From contig NZ_KB908454.1 in assembly GCF_000381965.1 (NCBI RefSeq), positions 286,324-350,323 on the forward strand: a stretch of 64,000 nt of DNA, in the 5' to 3' direction. The position numbers and the translations under genes are program-made. Below are positions 26,546 through 37,118 of the stretch, piece after piece. Source of the DNA: Oceanimonas smirnovii ATCC BAA-899. GTDB taxonomy: Bacteria; Pseudomonadota; Gammaproteobacteria; Enterobacterales; Aeromonadaceae. Under the pieces are notes generated by a model. It made no database searches, was not told where the DNA came from, and worked only from the letters and a program-made list of their open reading frames with translations. How positions within the stretch are numbered: the stretch's first letter is position 1; every line of letters starts with the position of its first letter.

Positions 26546-26721
26546 TCGGGAAACGGGCCCGATGGTGGCTGTGTGATGGCGGCCTGAGTCGCTGATTTCA
26601 GGCCGAACACTCAGCAAAGTCCATGTGCCGTCAGTCCTTGCATGTTGAACACAGGAGCAGTCTGAACATCTAAAGAAACGGACCCTTGGTTTTACCTTTT
26701 CATTTTCAAGGAAACCAGAAC

Positions 26722-29031
26722 ATGGCGAAAGCGGCACGACACCAGAACGAACACGGCAAGACAGATGCCGAAAAGAAACGTTGCCATGATGGCATGGAGC
26801 AGCAGCAACAGGAGTTGTTGATTCAAGGAGCCAGCTGTGCCGGCTGTGTCAAAAAAATTGAAGCGGCCTTGCAAAGTGTGCCTGGTGTCACTCATGCCGA
26901 AATGAATTTTGCTCAGCGTACTGTCAGTGTTGAAGGGGCGGTTGACGCCAGCACCTTGATCAAGGCGATAGAGCAGGCCGGCTACGGTGCACAAACTCAG
27001 TCCGCAGACAGCGGCGATGATGCCCTGGAGGAAAAAGAAAAAGCCGACCGTGTCTACTACAAACGCCTGATGCTGGAGATGACCATTGCCCTTGGCCTGG
27101 GTATACCCTTGATGATTTATGGTCTGCTGATCGGTGAAATGACCGTCACCACGACAGCCGAACGCATTGCCTGGCTGCTGGTTGGCCTGCTGACACTGGG
27201 AGTGATGATCTTTTCCGGAAAGCATTTTTATGTAGGAGCTTGGCAGTCCTGTAAAAATCATTCTGCCAACATGGATACCCTGATTGCCCTGGGCACGGGC
27301 ACGGCCTGGCTGTATTCGATGGTGGTGGTGTTTTTTCCCCAGGTTGTACCCGACATGGCCCGCCATGTTTATTTTGAAGCGACCGCCATGATTATTGGCC
27401 TGATCGATCTGGGGCTGGCACTGGAGCTGAAAGCGCGAGGTCGAACTTCGGAAGCCATCAAACGGCTGATTGGCCTTCAGCCCAAAACGGCACGTGTTAT
27501 TCGCGATGGCAATGACATGGATATTCCCATCGAGCAAGTCAGGTTGCATGACCTGGTTCGAGTGCGCCCCGGAGAGAAGGTGCCGGTGGACGGTGAAGTC
27601 ATTGAAGGTCATACCGCCATTGATGAATCCATGCTGACCGGGGAGCCCATGCCGGTGGAGAAAAAGGAACAGGATGAGGTGGTAGCGGGCACCATCAATA
27701 AAACGGGGGCGATAGTGTTCAAGGCGACCCGGGTCGGTAAGGACACGGCGCTGGCGCAAATTATCGGTATGGTAAAACGGGCTCAGAACTCCAAGCCGCC
27801 TATTGGCCGGCTGGCAGATATGATTTCGGCGTATTTTGTCCCTGTGATCATGATTATTGCCATCGTCAGTGCGTTGGCCTGGCTTAATTGGGGGCCTGAA
27901 CCAGCGGTGGCCTTGGCGGTGGTATCGGCGACCACGGTATTGATCATTGCCTGCCCGTGTGCCCTTGGTCTGGCCACGCCCATGTCGGTGATGGTGGGCG
28001 TTGGCAAGGCCGCAGAAGCGGGGGTATTGATCCGCAACGGCGAAGCCCTGCAAAGCTCCTCCACAATCACCGCCATGATCCTGGATAAAACCGGTACCAT
28101 TACCTTGGGTAGCCCCAAAGTGACGGACATTATTACCGTTGACGGGCTGGATGAAAAACGTGTATTGCAGCTGGCTGCCAGTTTAGAGTCTGGATCGGAG
28201 CACCCGTTGGCGCTGGCGGTGGTCGAGTCTGCCAAGGAGAGGAACATTGAACCGTTGTCTGTTACCGGATTTAACGCCATAGCAGGGCATGGCGTCGAAG
28301 CGGTTGTCGGTGGTAAAAAACTGCTGTTTGGCAACGAAAAGTTAATGAAGGATCAGGGCGTTGCCTTTGATGACTTCGTTGACAAGGCACAACAGCTGGC
28401 GGCAGAGGCAAAAACCCCCATGTATTTTGCCGTGGATGGCAGGCTGGCGGCACTCATTGCCGTGGCCGATCCCATCAAGGAAGACTCCATTGCGGCTATT
28501 AAGCGTCTGCAACAGAACGGTATTCGTGTGGTGATGCTGACCGGGGACAACCGGGCCACAGCCAAGGCCGTGGCAGAAAAGGCCGGTATCAACGAGTTTT
28601 TTGCCGAGGTACTGCCGGAAGAGAAGTCCAAAAAAGTACAGGAACTGCAAATGCAAGGGGAGGTGGTCGGTATGACCGGTGATGGCATCAACGATGCGCC
28701 GGCATTGGCGATGGCCAATGTGGGCTTCGCCATCGGTACCGGAACCGATGTGGCGATTGAGAGTGCCGACATTACCCTGATGCGTGGCTCACTGCATGGA
28801 TTGGCCGATGCCATTGCCGTGAGCAAGGCGACATTGCGTAATATCAAACAAAACCTGTTTGGTGCTTTTATTTACAATATTGCGGGGGTGCCCGTTGCCG
28901 CCGGTTTGTTATACCCATTCTTCGGGCTTCTTCTAAGCCCTGTCATTGCGGGGGCCGCCATGGCGTTTTCTTCGTTGACGGTGGTCACCAATGCCAACCG
29001 CCTGAGACTGTTCAAAACCCGGGAGCACTAA
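26722..29031 (+). CDS. copA: Cu(+)-exporting P1B-type ATPase
   Basis: 769 residues from ATG 26722 (AAGGAAA 8 nt upstream). A cytosolic metal-binding domain has GASCAGC (Cys-x-x-Cys near residues 40-43). Then come the actuator motif LTGEP, the membrane ion motif CPC within [12 protein letters not shown], the phosphorylation site DKTGT, the SEHP motif and TGDGINDAP. All are intact, so it should pump Cu(I) to the periplasm. A His/Cys-containing stretch (RCHDG) precedes the metal domain. Followed after 11 bp by small copper-related genes. Confidence 0.95.
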   Translation: MAKAARHQNEHGKTDAEKKRCHDGMEQQQQELLIQGASCAGCVKKIEAALQSVPGVTHAEMNFAQRTVSVEGAVDASTLIKAIEQAGYGAQTQSADSGDDALEEKEKADRVYYKRLMLEMTIALGLGIPLMIYGLLIGEMTVTTTAERIAWLLVGLLTLGVMIFSGKHFYVGAWQSCKNHSANMDTLIALGTGTAWLYSMVVVFFPQVVPDMARHVYFEATAMIIGLIDLGLALELKARGRTSEAIKRLIGLQPKTARVIRDGNDMDIPIEQVRLHDLVRVRPGEKVPVDGEVIEGHTAIDESMLTGEPMPVEKKEQDEVVAGTINKTGAIVFKATRVGKDTALAQIIGMVKRAQNSKPPIGRLADMISAYFVPVIMIIAIVSALAWLNWGPEPAVALAVVSATTVLIIACPCALGLATPMSVMVGVGKAAEAGVLIRNGEALQSSSTITAMILDKTGTITLGSPKVTDIITVDGLDEKRVLQLAASLESGSEHPLALAVVESAKERNIEPLSVTGFNAIAGHGVEAVVGGKKLLFGNEKLMKDQGVAFDDFVDKAQQLAAEAKTPMYFAVDGRLAALIAVADPIKEDSIAAIKRLQQNGIRVVMLTGDNRATAKAVAEKAGINEFFAEVLPEEKSKKVQELQMQGEVVGMTGDGINDAPALAMANVGFAIGTGTDVAIESADITLMRGSLHGLADAIAVSKATLRNIKQNLFGAFIYNIAGVPVAAGLLYPFFGLLLSPVIAGAAMAFSSLTVVTNANRLRLFKTREH

Positions 29032-29042
29032 GGAGGCGGGGA

Positions 29043-29396
29043 ATGATGTTAGTTAACGTACTTGGCGTTTTGCTCATTGCCTTGATTGTCTGGTGGTTTT
29101 GGTTATATCAACCCCAGGCAACCGACCTGGGTGACAGTGAACTGATCATTGTAGTGGAAAATGGCACCTATCAGCCGTCACGCATAAGGCTGCTCGCTGA
29201 CCAGCCAGCTAGCCTTCATTTTTTGAGAAAAGATTCGTCCCCCTGCTCTGAAACCATTTTGATACCCGACTTGAAGCTTAGCGATACATTGCCATTAAAT
29301 AAGGTCAAAAAAATAGCACTGCCGGCGATGAAGAAAGGTGAATATGAGTTTCATTGTCAGATGCAAATGTACCGAGGTCGACTTGTTGTTGAGTGA
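29043..29396 (+). CDS. membrane-anchored cupredoxin-like protein
   Basis: 117 residues; one N-terminal membrane helix (about 3-22) and a small domain of the plastocyanin/EfeO cupredoxin type. Candidate ligands are Cys in SPCSETILIP and Cys-x-Met-x-Met in FHCQMQMYRG. It sits just behind the Cu ATPase, which suggests passing copper to or from the pump in the periplasm (inference). Confidence 0.75.
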   Translation: MMLVNVLGVLLIALIVWWFWLYQPQATDLGDSELIIVVENGTYQPSRIRLLADQPASLHFLRKDSSPCSETILIPDLKLSDTLPLNKVKKIALPAMKKGEYEFHCQMQMYRGRLVVE

Positions 29397-29468
29397 AGGC
29401 GGGAGCAATGAAGATTAAAGTGAGGCTTCCGGTTTTAAGCGGGTACATTGATTGGACCGAGGTGTGAA

Positions 29469-29756
29469 ATGAATAAAAAGCTATCATTTTTATCGACGCC
29501 CAGAGGGTGGCTAATTTTAGGTGTGGTTGCTTCTCTCACTTACTTCTTATTGGTTGAGCATAAACAGCACCTATTTATATTTTTACCCTATCTTATTTTT
29601 TTGTTGTGTCCATTAATGCACCTGTTTATGCACAGAGGGCATAAGCATGGCGAACATCACCATCACGACCCTGGTGCCGATGAGAGCAAGGAAGAAGCTT
29701 ATCGTCGGGGGTTGGAGCAGGGGCGTCGAGAAGCTAAAGACAAACCAGAGGATTAA
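29469..29756 (+). CDS. DUF2933-type small membrane protein with His tail
   Basis: 95 residues from ATG 29469. Two hydrophobic segments (about 12-30 and 34-55) with text EHKQHLFIFLPYL and LCPLMHLFMHRGHKHG, followed by GEHHHHDPG and a charged tail. This is the pattern of DUF2933 proteins that occur in copper and heavy-metal clusters; their function is unknown. A role in metal binding at the membrane is inferred from the His/Met run. Confidence 0.75.
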   Translation: MNKKLSFLSTPRGWLILGVVASLTYFLLVEHKQHLFIFLPYLIFLLCPLMHLFMHRGHKHGEHHHHDPGADESKEEAYRRGLEQGRREAKDKPED

Positions 29757-29848
29757 CATGCAGTTGGAGTGGTAACAGTAATTACACTGCTACAGAGTTT
29801 CGATGTTATTTGTACTGAAACACAGTTACTCATATCAGGAGAAATATC

Positions 29849-30289
29849 ATGAAAAAGTTAATTTTCGCTTTAACCCTGTCCTCCCTGTTCGCAATGCCTG
29901 CAATGGCTGAACAGGATAATCATCATCAGCAAGGCCAAAATATACCCTTTCAGGGGGATATGATGATGAACCATGAGCAGATGATGACGATGCGTGAACA
30001 TATGCGATCGGCTGCTGACACCATGATGCAATTGCAGGGAGAAACCGATCCCGAAAAACGTCAGGCTCTGATGCAGGAACACCTGGAACAGATGCAGGAA
30101 GGCATGCAGATGATGGACATGATGCATGAGGGTAATGATGGTCAGCTCTCAATGCCTAATATGATGGATATGTTGCAGCAGCGCATGAACATGATGAACG
30201 AAAATATGGATATGACGAAGATGATGATGGACCAGATGCAAATGCATGAAAGTGAACAGCGGCGTGAGAAAATACACAGGGATGAATGA
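29849..30289 (+). CDS. Met-rich secreted protein, probable periplasmic copper binder
   Basis: 146 residues with a signal peptide ending at AMAE near residue 21 and a good ribosome site (CAGGAG). The mature protein is about one-fifth methionine, with many MM and MxxM steps (QMMTMREHM, MQMMDMMHEG, MNMMNENMDM). It has no Cys and looks helical. Methionine thioethers bind Cu(I), so a periplasmic copper buffer is likely. No catalytic motif. Confidence 0.8.
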   Translation: MKKLIFALTLSSLFAMPAMAEQDNHHQQGQNIPFQGDMMMNHEQMMTMREHMRSAADTMMQLQGETDPEKRQALMQEHLEQMQEGMQMMDMMHEGNDGQLSMPNMMDMLQQRMNMMNENMDMTKMMMDQMQMHESEQRREKIHRDE

Positions 30290-30339
30290 TCTAAGGGGGC
30301 AGGGACTCTAGCCATGTTTCAATGAAAGGAGGGTTAGGT

Positions 30340-30690
30340 ATGGCGAATCATAGAGCAGGGATTAACCCGGGGTTTTTGACAACCCATACCCTGAGTCTGA
30401 CTGAAATGAGTCGGGCCAATATGGATGCCATGCTGGCGGAGATTGAAGCGCAGCACTGGGTTGACACGCTGGCGCTGGATAGTAAAACGAAAAAGCTGAA
30501 GGTTGCTTATGAGGCATCATCTCATAAAATCGATGATATTATCGACATCATTGAGCAGCATGGTGCAGCGTTAAAAGATAGCTGGTGGAGTCGTACAAAA
30601 CTTGGCTGGCAGCGGCAAACCGACGAGAACATTAAAAATAATGCAAAGCATGAGCCGCATTGTTGTAATAAAGCTCCACCTGGCCATTGA
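30340..30690 (+). CDS. small HMA-like protein lacking the CxxC loop
   Basis: 116 residues from ATG 30340, with AGGAGGG upstream; the in-frame ATG at 30322 has no ribosome site. Alternating strand/helix text (MSRANMDAMLAEIEAQHWVD, then KLKVAYEASSHKIDDIIDIIE) fits a ferredoxin-like heavy-metal-associated fold, but the metal-binding Cys pair is missing and only a C-terminal HCCNK carries cysteines. Last gene of the + strand copper set. Function not known. Confidence 0.6.
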   Translation: MANHRAGINPGFLTTHTLSLTEMSRANMDAMLAEIEAQHWVDTLALDSKTKKLKVAYEASSHKIDDIIDIIEQHGAALKDSWWSRTKLGWQRQTDENIKNNAKHEPHCCNKAPPGH

Positions 30691-30749
30691 AATAATGTAT
30701 CAGCCCATGCTGTCGGTTATATGCTTGCATGGGCTCATTTGCTTACCGT

Positions 30750-32150
30750 TCATTCCGTGCCGGAAAGAGGAAAGCGGGCGGTAAAGCAGGTTTCCTGTTC
30801 GTCGGAGTGTACCGACAGGGTGCCTCCGTGGCTGGTCACAATGGCCTTGGCGATGGCCAAGCCCAGTCCAGAGCCTTCGGTCACCTGCTGGCGGGCGTGA
30901 TCCGCCCGGTAAAACCGGTCAAACAGCCGAGGCCATTCCTCGGGAGGAATGGGGGAGCCCGGGTTGGCCACCTCCACAGTCACGGCGCTGTCATTGCCGT
31001 TTATACGAATACTCACTTCTTGGTGTGCCGGGGTGTAACGAATGGCATTGGTCAGCAGGTTGCTGATGGCCCGTTGCAGCATGGCCCTGTCTCCCCACAA
31101 CCGGGCATGGCCCAGGCGTTGCAACCGCACCTGTCGTTCACTGGCCAGCGGCTCGAAAAACTCGATCAACTCGTCCACTTCTTCCGCCAGATCCAGCGAT
31201 TGGCACTGTATGGCTAATTGTCCCTGCTCCGATTTGGCCAAAAACAGCATCTCATTGATCATTCTGTTCAATCTTTCGGCGGCTTCCAGGTTGGCATAGA
31301 GGGCTTCCCGGTAGTCATGGTCCGAGCGGATCTGGCTCAGGGCAACCTGGGTTTGCAGTAGCAGGCCGTTCACCGGGGTGCGCAATTCGTGGGCAATGTC
31401 GGAGGAAAAGGTGGTGAGCCGCTGAAAGGACTCTTCCAGCCGATCCAGCATGTTGTTAAAGGCGTGAATGGGCCCATGCAGCTCGACCGGAGCACCGCTT
31501 ACCGGCAGCCGGTGATCCAGCTTGTTGGCGGTGACTTGCGTGGACAGCCTGGCCATGGAACGTAGGGGCTTGAGTCCGGCGCGCGAGGCCATCCAGCCCA
31601 GCAAAATTGAGATCAAGGCAATGCCGCCGGTCAGCCAAAGCAGGCCGTTTTTGATGTCATTGATAAAATGCTGGTGGTAGCGGGTGTCGAATATCACGCG
31701 GATCATCACTGTATCCGGCATCTCCGACACGGATGTCCGGGGCGGCAGAGCAAAAGGAGCTGATATGCTGCGGTAGTGAATGCCGTTTTCTTCCCAGCTT
31801 TCAATCACAGGCCCAGCATTGACGTCTGTGGCCGGAGGTCGGAATAGCTGACTGCCCGCCAGCAGTCGCCCCTGGGGAGTGGTGATCTGCAACCTATGGT
31901 CGCCATAGCCGGCCAGAGCGCTATGCAACCTGGATTCCAGCCTGGCCCAGTCCGGCTGGCCATTGTCCAACTGTGTAGCCAGCAGGTTTTTCACCAGTAC
32001 CATTTTGCCCCTGAGATCGGCCTCGTCCTGGCGGGCGAAGTGCTGCTCCAACGACTGTATCAACACCATGCTGACCAAGCCCCAGATAGCCAGCATGGTC
32101 AGGCTGAACATCAAGCTCAGGCGTGCGGTAAGGGAAAGATGATTGCGCAT
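30750..32150 (-). CDS. heavy-metal sensor histidine kinase, CusS-like
   Basis: 466 residues. Two membrane helices (about 10-32 and 165-185) border a periplasmic sensor region, followed by HAMP, an H-box with SDIAHELRTP, an N-box (ISNLLTNAIRYTP) and GSGLGLAIAKAI. All catalytic boxes are intact. It belongs to the CusS/CopS group that senses periplasmic copper or silver, yet its likely partner regulator is encoded 8 kb upstream (22014-22691) rather than next to it. It is read against the copper genes. Confidence 0.92.
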   Translation of the reverse strand: MRNHLSLTARLSLMFSLTMLAIWGLVSMVLIQSLEQHFARQDEADLRGKMVLVKNLLATQLDNGQPDWARLESRLHSALAGYGDHRLQITTPQGRLLAGSQLFRPPATDVNAGPVIESWEENGIHYRSISAPFALPPRTSVSEMPDTVMIRVIFDTRYHQHFINDIKNGLLWLTGGIALISILLGWMASRAGLKPLRSMARLSTQVTANKLDHRLPVSGAPVELHGPIHAFNNMLDRLEESFQRLTTFSSDIAHELRTPVNGLLLQTQVALSQIRSDHDYREALYANLEAAERLNRMINEMLFLAKSEQGQLAIQCQSLDLAEEVDELIEFFEPLASERQVRLQRLGHARLWGDRAMLQRAISNLLTNAIRYTPAHQEVSIRINGNDSAVTVEVANPGSPIPPEEWPRLFDRFYRADHARQQVTEGSGLGLAIAKAIVTSHGGTLSVHSDEQETCFTARFPLSGTE

Positions 32151-32348
32151 GGTATGCCGCCCGGTTGAATGATCCCGATCGTGATCTATAAAGGGAATGC
32201 GATGTTAGCAAATACAGGAAGCTGAGCAACAGAAGGTGGGCTAGCTATGACTGGCTTTTCGCAACAGAAATAGCGCGAATATAACCCTGATGCTGTGCAC
32301 CGATGACAAGTACGGCCAGATGATGTACGTATTGTCATGTGAACCACT

Positions 32349-32394
32349 GGGGCGGGAGGAATGCGGTAAATCACTTTTCCTTCCGCCCCTTTTT
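32349..32394 (+). terminator. long hairpin with T5
   Basis: GGGGCGGGAGGAA pairs with TTCCTTCCGCCCC (one wobble) and is followed by TTTTT. It is oriented for the + strand although no + strand gene ends here, so it may be a leftover from a lost gene. Confidence 0.6.
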
Positions 32395-32423
32395 CGTCTG
32401 TTCCGCCCGGGTCGACGGAATAA

Positions 32424-32696
32424 CTATTTCATATAAGAATCAATAACCTTCATAACCACATCCATATCCGCCTCGCGCTTGCTGAGGTCTTCTTCAAGCA
32501 CCAGATGCTCGGCGAGATGGCCCTTTATCACCTCCCGCATCAATCCGTTCACGGCACCACGAATGGCGGCAATTTGCTGTAATACCTGCTGACATTCATG
32601 ATCTTCCTGCAGCATTTTCTGCAGGCCGTTTACCTGGCCCTGGATTTTGCTGACCCGTGCATTGAGCTTCTTTTGTTCTCGCATGGTATGAGACAT
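32424..32696 (-). CDS. rcnR: RcnR nickel/cobalt-responsive repressor
   Basis: 90 residues of the CsoR/RcnR/FrmR family, a four-helix metalloregulator. The sequence is very close to E. coli RcnR: starts [21 protein letters not shown], has HEC for the metal-binding Cys, and [22 protein letters not shown]. It should bind Ni(II)/Co(II) and release its operators. It is divergent from the exporter gene, and two RcnR-type operators lie between. Confidence 0.95.
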   Translation of the reverse strand: MSHTMREQKKLNARVSKIQGQVNGLQKMLQEDHECQQVLQQIAAIRGAVNGLMREVIKGHLAEHLVLEEDLSKREADMDVVMKVIDSYMK

Positions 32697-32756
32697 GGCA
32701 TACCTCTTCAGTCATAACAACCACTGTATCCGATTGCGAATGTACCATCCGGCTGA

Positions 32757-32791
32757 TACTGGGGGGTAGCATCCAATACTAGGGGGGAGTA
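32757..32791. promoter_or_regulatory. two RcnR operators (TACT-G6-AGTA type)
   Basis: Site 1 is TACTGGGGGGTAGCA (32757-32771) and site 2 TACTAGGGGGGAGTA (32777-32791), both with the G-tract flanked by TACT/AGTA-like ends known for RcnR. They sit between rcnR and rcnA. Confidence 0.92.
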
Positions 32792-32830
32792 TAGTTCAGC
32801 TCGATTAAAACGGTATTCAAGAGGTTGAGC

Positions 32831-33907
32831 ATGGACTTTGCGGCGTTACTGCAACAGGGCAATGGCTGGTTCTTTATTCCTAGTGCGATTTTGCTGGGGG
32901 CTTTGCACGGCCTGGAGCCCGGCCACTCCAAGACCATGATGGCGGCGTTCATCGTGGCAGTAAAAGGCACTGTCAGACAGGCGGTCATGCTGGGGCTGGC
33001 GGCCACTTTGTCACACACCGCCATCGTCTGGCTTATCGCTGTGGGCGGCATGTACATCAGTCAGAAGTTCACCGCAGAAGCCGCAGAGCCCTGGATGCAA
33101 CTGGTGTCGGGGATGATCATACTGTCGACAGGGCTCTGGATGTTCTGGCGAACCTGGCGCGATGAGCAAAGGTGGCAGCGGGCCCAGAGCCATGCGCAGG
33201 ACTGGAAAAACCAAGTGGTGGATACGGGGCATGGGCATGTCGCCCTGTCGATTGCGGACAGAGACGGATATCAGCGCTTTCAGCTGAAAACTCTCAGCGG
33301 AAGCCCCTTGAGCGCAGACCATGTGCACCTGCGGGTGGCCCCCGTTGATGCCTCATCCCCCGAGGTATATCATTTCATTGAGAAAGAAGGTTACCTGGAG
33401 TCGGCTTCGTGTGTAGAGAAAGCAGAAGATCTGGCGCTGACCCTGAGCATAGGGCACCACGATCATACCCATGACTTCGATGTGCATTTTCACCCCCATG
33501 CGCATGGCAGCGAAGGCGGTCAGGAATATCAGGATGCACACGAGCGGGCTCATGCCCTGGAGATTCAGAAACGTTTCGCCAACCGGGAGGTCAGCAACCG
33601 ACAAATTCTGCTGTTTGGCCTGACCGGTGGACTCATTCCCTGCCCGGCAGCCGTGACTGTGTTGCTGATCTGTATTCAGCTGAAAGCTCTGACTCTGGGG
33701 GCGACCCTGGTGGTGTCATTCAGCATCGGGTTGGCGCTTATCCTGGTTACGGTGGGTGTTGTGGCGGCGGTCGGTGTGCAAAAGGCCAGCAGTAAATGGA
33801 GTGGCCTGAACGAACTCGCGCGCAAGGCTCCCTACTTGTCGGGCCTGCTGATCAGTGCCGTGGGGCTGTATATGGGTACTCATGGCTATATGGCACTGAT
33901 GAGTTAA
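32831..33907 (+). CDS. rcnA: RcnA nickel/cobalt efflux protein
   Basis: 358 residues from ATG 32831 (GAGG upstream; the frame is open from a TTG at 32825). The membrane text is almost that of E. coli RcnA: WFFIPSAILLGALHGLEPGH, GLAATLSHTA and LFGLTGGLIPCPAAVTVLL. The central cytoplasmic loop is longer than in E. coli, with a non-His stretch (about residues 115-220) before the short HDHTHDFDVHFHPHAHG cluster. Pumps Ni and Co out of the cytoplasm. Confidence 0.94.
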   Translation: MDFAALLQQGNGWFFIPSAILLGALHGLEPGHSKTMMAAFIVAVKGTVRQAVMLGLAATLSHTAIVWLIAVGGMYISQKFTAEAAEPWMQLVSGMIILSTGLWMFWRTWRDEQRWQRAQSHAQDWKNQVVDTGHGHVALSIADRDGYQRFQLKTLSGSPLSADHVHLRVAPVDASSPEVYHFIEKEGYLESASCVEKAEDLALTLSIGHHDHTHDFDVHFHPHAHGSEGGQEYQDAHERAHALEIQKRFANREVSNRQILLFGLTGGLIPCPAAVTVLLICIQLKALTLGATLVVSFSIGLALILVTVGVVAAVGVQKASSKWSGLNELARKAPYLSGLLISAVGLYMGTHGYMALMS

Positions 33908-33978
33908 ATATGTACTTTCACTACAGTTGAACGAGTATATCTTTAACACTCTCAAATGAATGTTCATCTACATCTAAT

Positions 33979-34008
33979 GTAAAGGCCCACCTTCTGGTGG
34001 GCCTTTAC
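33979..34008. terminator. bidirectional terminator between rcnA and the defence operon
   Basis: TGTAAAGGCCCACC TTCT GGTGGGCCTTTACA, a perfect 14-bp stem; the U-run is within the stem end. Lies between convergent genes. Confidence 0.85.
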
Positions 34009-34018
34009 ATTTTAATTA

Positions 34019-37000
34019 TCAGTTGGTTACAACCTTACCACCCACCACGTCCATCAGTTCGCTGTAGCTGGTGACTACATCGTACTTCACGTTTTCGCCT
34101 TGAGTCTGGCCGCTGATTTTTTCAAAGAAACGACGAGCGCAGTCGATCTTGCGTTCTTCTATGCCGCGTAGCTCCAGGGTAGACAGAGTGCCCTTGGTCT
34201 CGGCGATGAAGTACACATGCTTCACGCTGCCTTCTTTAAAAGCGATGGCCCAGTCCGGGTTGTAGTCGCCCACCGGGGTAGGGATGAGAAAACCACGGGG
34301 CAGCTTGGCGTACACCACAACGTCAGGATTGGTATCCAGCTCGGCTACAAAGTCACGCTCAATATTGGAGTCGGTGATCACGTAGTCGTAGATATGGTTT
34401 TTCAGCTGGCTACCGGCCAGCGAGAAGTCTTGCCGGCTTTGGGCGGCGGTGAAAATGTCCGTGTCGTAGCGGTCGTCGGTTTCATCGTAAGAGAGCTTCT
34501 CGATAATCACCGAGGCCTTCTGCTCCTTGATTAGACGGGTAGCTTCCGCCAGAAAATGCTCCGGGTTCTGTTTGAACTGACTAAATACCGCAGGCTGAAT
34601 TTTACTCAGAATGGCGGCAATGGTTCTGCGGGTCAGGTTGGTATCCGTGGCCAGCTTGCCTACCAGATCGTATTTAACGCCAGAATAAGCGCTGGCACTG
34701 TGGTACTCCCCCTGAGTGTTGGAAAGCTCAAACCCCTGGCCCGACTTGAGCTGCTCGTCGGTCAGGTTATCTCTCTGCACGCCGGCCTGAATGATGTACT
34801 GCAGGGGAGTGACTTTCAGCTCCTTGTCGAGCACGCGAATACAGTTAGTAATCAACTCGCTGGAGTCGAAGTCCACCTTGTAAACGGCCTTTTTGTTGAT
34901 TCGTGCCCACAGCGCCTGGAATTCCTTTTTGTGGAAGTTGTCATTGAGCGGGTTGGTTTTGGGCTTACGGCCGTCACCTATATCCGGCATGGCGGCAGTG
35001 CTGAACACGCCGTCGATAAGGTAAGGATCTGCTCTCGATAGGGCTCAAGTTCTGCCGGCAGCGGTGCCAGGCTGCCTTCGGCCTTGGCCGAATGATAGGC
35101 GGGGGTGATGGCATCGTTATCGTCGGTATAGTCGTTTTTCACCAGGTATCGATAAATCTGCCGGGCCATGTCGGCAGTCACTTCAACCTTGCCCTGGTCG
35201 GTGGTCATAACCTTGCCGGTGAAGTAATCCACGTCTGCCTTGCTCGGGCGTGCCGACAGCGAGTTGCTGATTTCTTGTTGCAGGTTACCAACAAAGTCCT
35301 TGTAGCTTTCGCTGGCAATGACCGACAGTACATTGATGTTGTGAACCGTGGCGGGGTTATCCTGGCGGTCACCGTGCTGGTTTACGCACAACCGCAGGCC
35401 CCGGCCCACTTCCTGGCGGCGGGATATGGTGTTGTCGCTGTGCTTGAGCATGCACATCACGAACACGTTGGGGTTGTCCCAGCCTTCGCGCAGCGCCGAG
35501 TGAGAGAAGATAAAACGAGTGTCTTCCTCGAACGACAGCAGTTTTTCCTTGTCTTTCAGGATCAGATCGTAGGCATCCACATCGTCAGACTGTCCGGCTT
35601 CTTCACCACGGGTTTTAACGCTAGGATCTGTCAGCCGCTTGGTCTTCTTGTCGATGGAGAAGTAGCCATTATGGGTGCGGTCCGGGGTGATTTTCTCCAG
35701 ATAGGCCCGGTAGGCATGGTTATCCAGTGCCAGCTCGGACAGGTATTCGTCTTTTATCTGCTGGTATTCCTGCTCGAAGATACGGGCATATTCGCCTTTA
35801 TCGTCTTCCGCTTCGTAATCCCTGTACTTGGCTACTTCGTCAATAAAGAACAGAGATAGCACCTTGATGCCCTGGGCATGGAGCACCTGCTCTTTCTCGA
35901 AGTGCGCCCGAATGGTTTCGCGGATCTGAATGCGCCGAATGGTGCCTTCGGTCTCGTCGCCGGTGGCTTCACCTGCTTGGAGTTCATGGCCGTTGGTAAA
36001 CTCGACGGTGTCGGTGTTGGCGTCTATCTGGCTGACTACAAAACCACGGTATTGCTCCAGCTCGTTACTCAAGTCAAACAGATTATCGCCAAGCTTCAGC
36101 CGCTTGATCACTCGCTTTGGACCGGAGGTCTGACGAACTTCCATTTCCACCCGGGCCACCGGTGCCTTTTTGGAAATCTCAATGGACTCCAGATACAGAT
36201 AGGCGGTGGTGCCGGCCAGGCCCCTGACGGAAATGCCGCGCACAGCAATTTTCTTGACCAGTTTCTGGTTGTAGGCGTCCAGCGCATCCAGCCGGTGCAC
36301 CTTGTGGTGCGTGGTTTTATGGGTGGCGGAATAGCGCAGCACCATCAGCGGATTGAACTTGGCCAGCGCATCGAGGGTTTTATTGCCTTCCATTTTCTGC
36401 GGTTCATCGAGGATCAGAATAGGGCGATTGGCGCTGATCACATCGATGGGGCGGCGGGACTGAAAATCATCCAGTTCTTCGTAAATGCGGCGGTTGTCCT
36501 TGCCGGCGGCGTTAAAGGCCTGAATGTTGATCACCATGACATTGATACCGCTGTCGGAGGAAAAGCTCTCCAGCTGGTGCAACTGCCGGGAGTTGTAGAT
36601 AAAAAAACGTGCCTTTTTGTTGTAGCTTTCGGCAAAGTGTTCGGCAGTGCCTTTCAGCGACTGGTTCACCCCTTCGCGAATGGCGATGCTGGGCACTACT
36701 ATGATGAACTTGCTCCAGCCATATTTCTGGTTCAGTTCAAAAATGGTCTTGATATAGCAATAGGTCTTACCGGTGCCGGTTTCCATCTCGATATCCAGGT
36801 TGATATCGGAGCCGGGATGATAGCTGGCGGGCTTTGTCTTGCCCTTATCGTCGTGATAGACGGTAAGAGCGGCAGGTTCTGGCTGCTCTGTACCTTATGA
36901 ATGTTTTCCAGCAACTGCTGTTCGGTCAGCACCAGCTCGGCGTTTTTGAAGCCATCCTGATCGGACATGTTCCAGCCGGCCTGGCCGTGCTTGTTGGTGG

Positions 37001-37118
37001 ATACTCCGGGGTCGATGCGATAGTTCACGTTTGAACTGAGCGGCTGGCCAACAAAGCAGTCCACCACCGAATCCACCGCCTGGGTCTGATAGGGTTGAAC
37101 CTTGAATTTCAGTTTCAT
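34019..37118 (-). pseudogene. type III restriction enzyme Res, broken by two frameshifts
   Basis: Reads in three pieces: N-terminus from 37118 ([20 protein letters not shown]), helicase middle from about 36870, C-terminus from about 35020. Both breaks fit one missing base each (near 36864-36880 and 35015-35025); restoring them joins the text smoothly. Motifs: Walker A TGTGKT, DEPQ, motif [11 protein letters not shown], and an endonuclease site PDWAI with ETK at the C-terminus. It would be the DNA translocating and cutting subunit paired with the Mod-like methylase. Whether it is inactive, or the breaks are sequence errors, cannot be told from one sequence. Confidence 0.85.

Noticed and set aside
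29408-29467. 19-codon frame before the DUF2933 gene
   Set aside because: No clear ribosome site and no conserved text; could be a leader but not supportable.
32290-32439. Short + strand frame (TDDKYGQMMYVL...) running through the long hairpin before rcnR
   Set aside because: It reads through a terminator structure and matches nothing I can name; perhaps a gene remnant.
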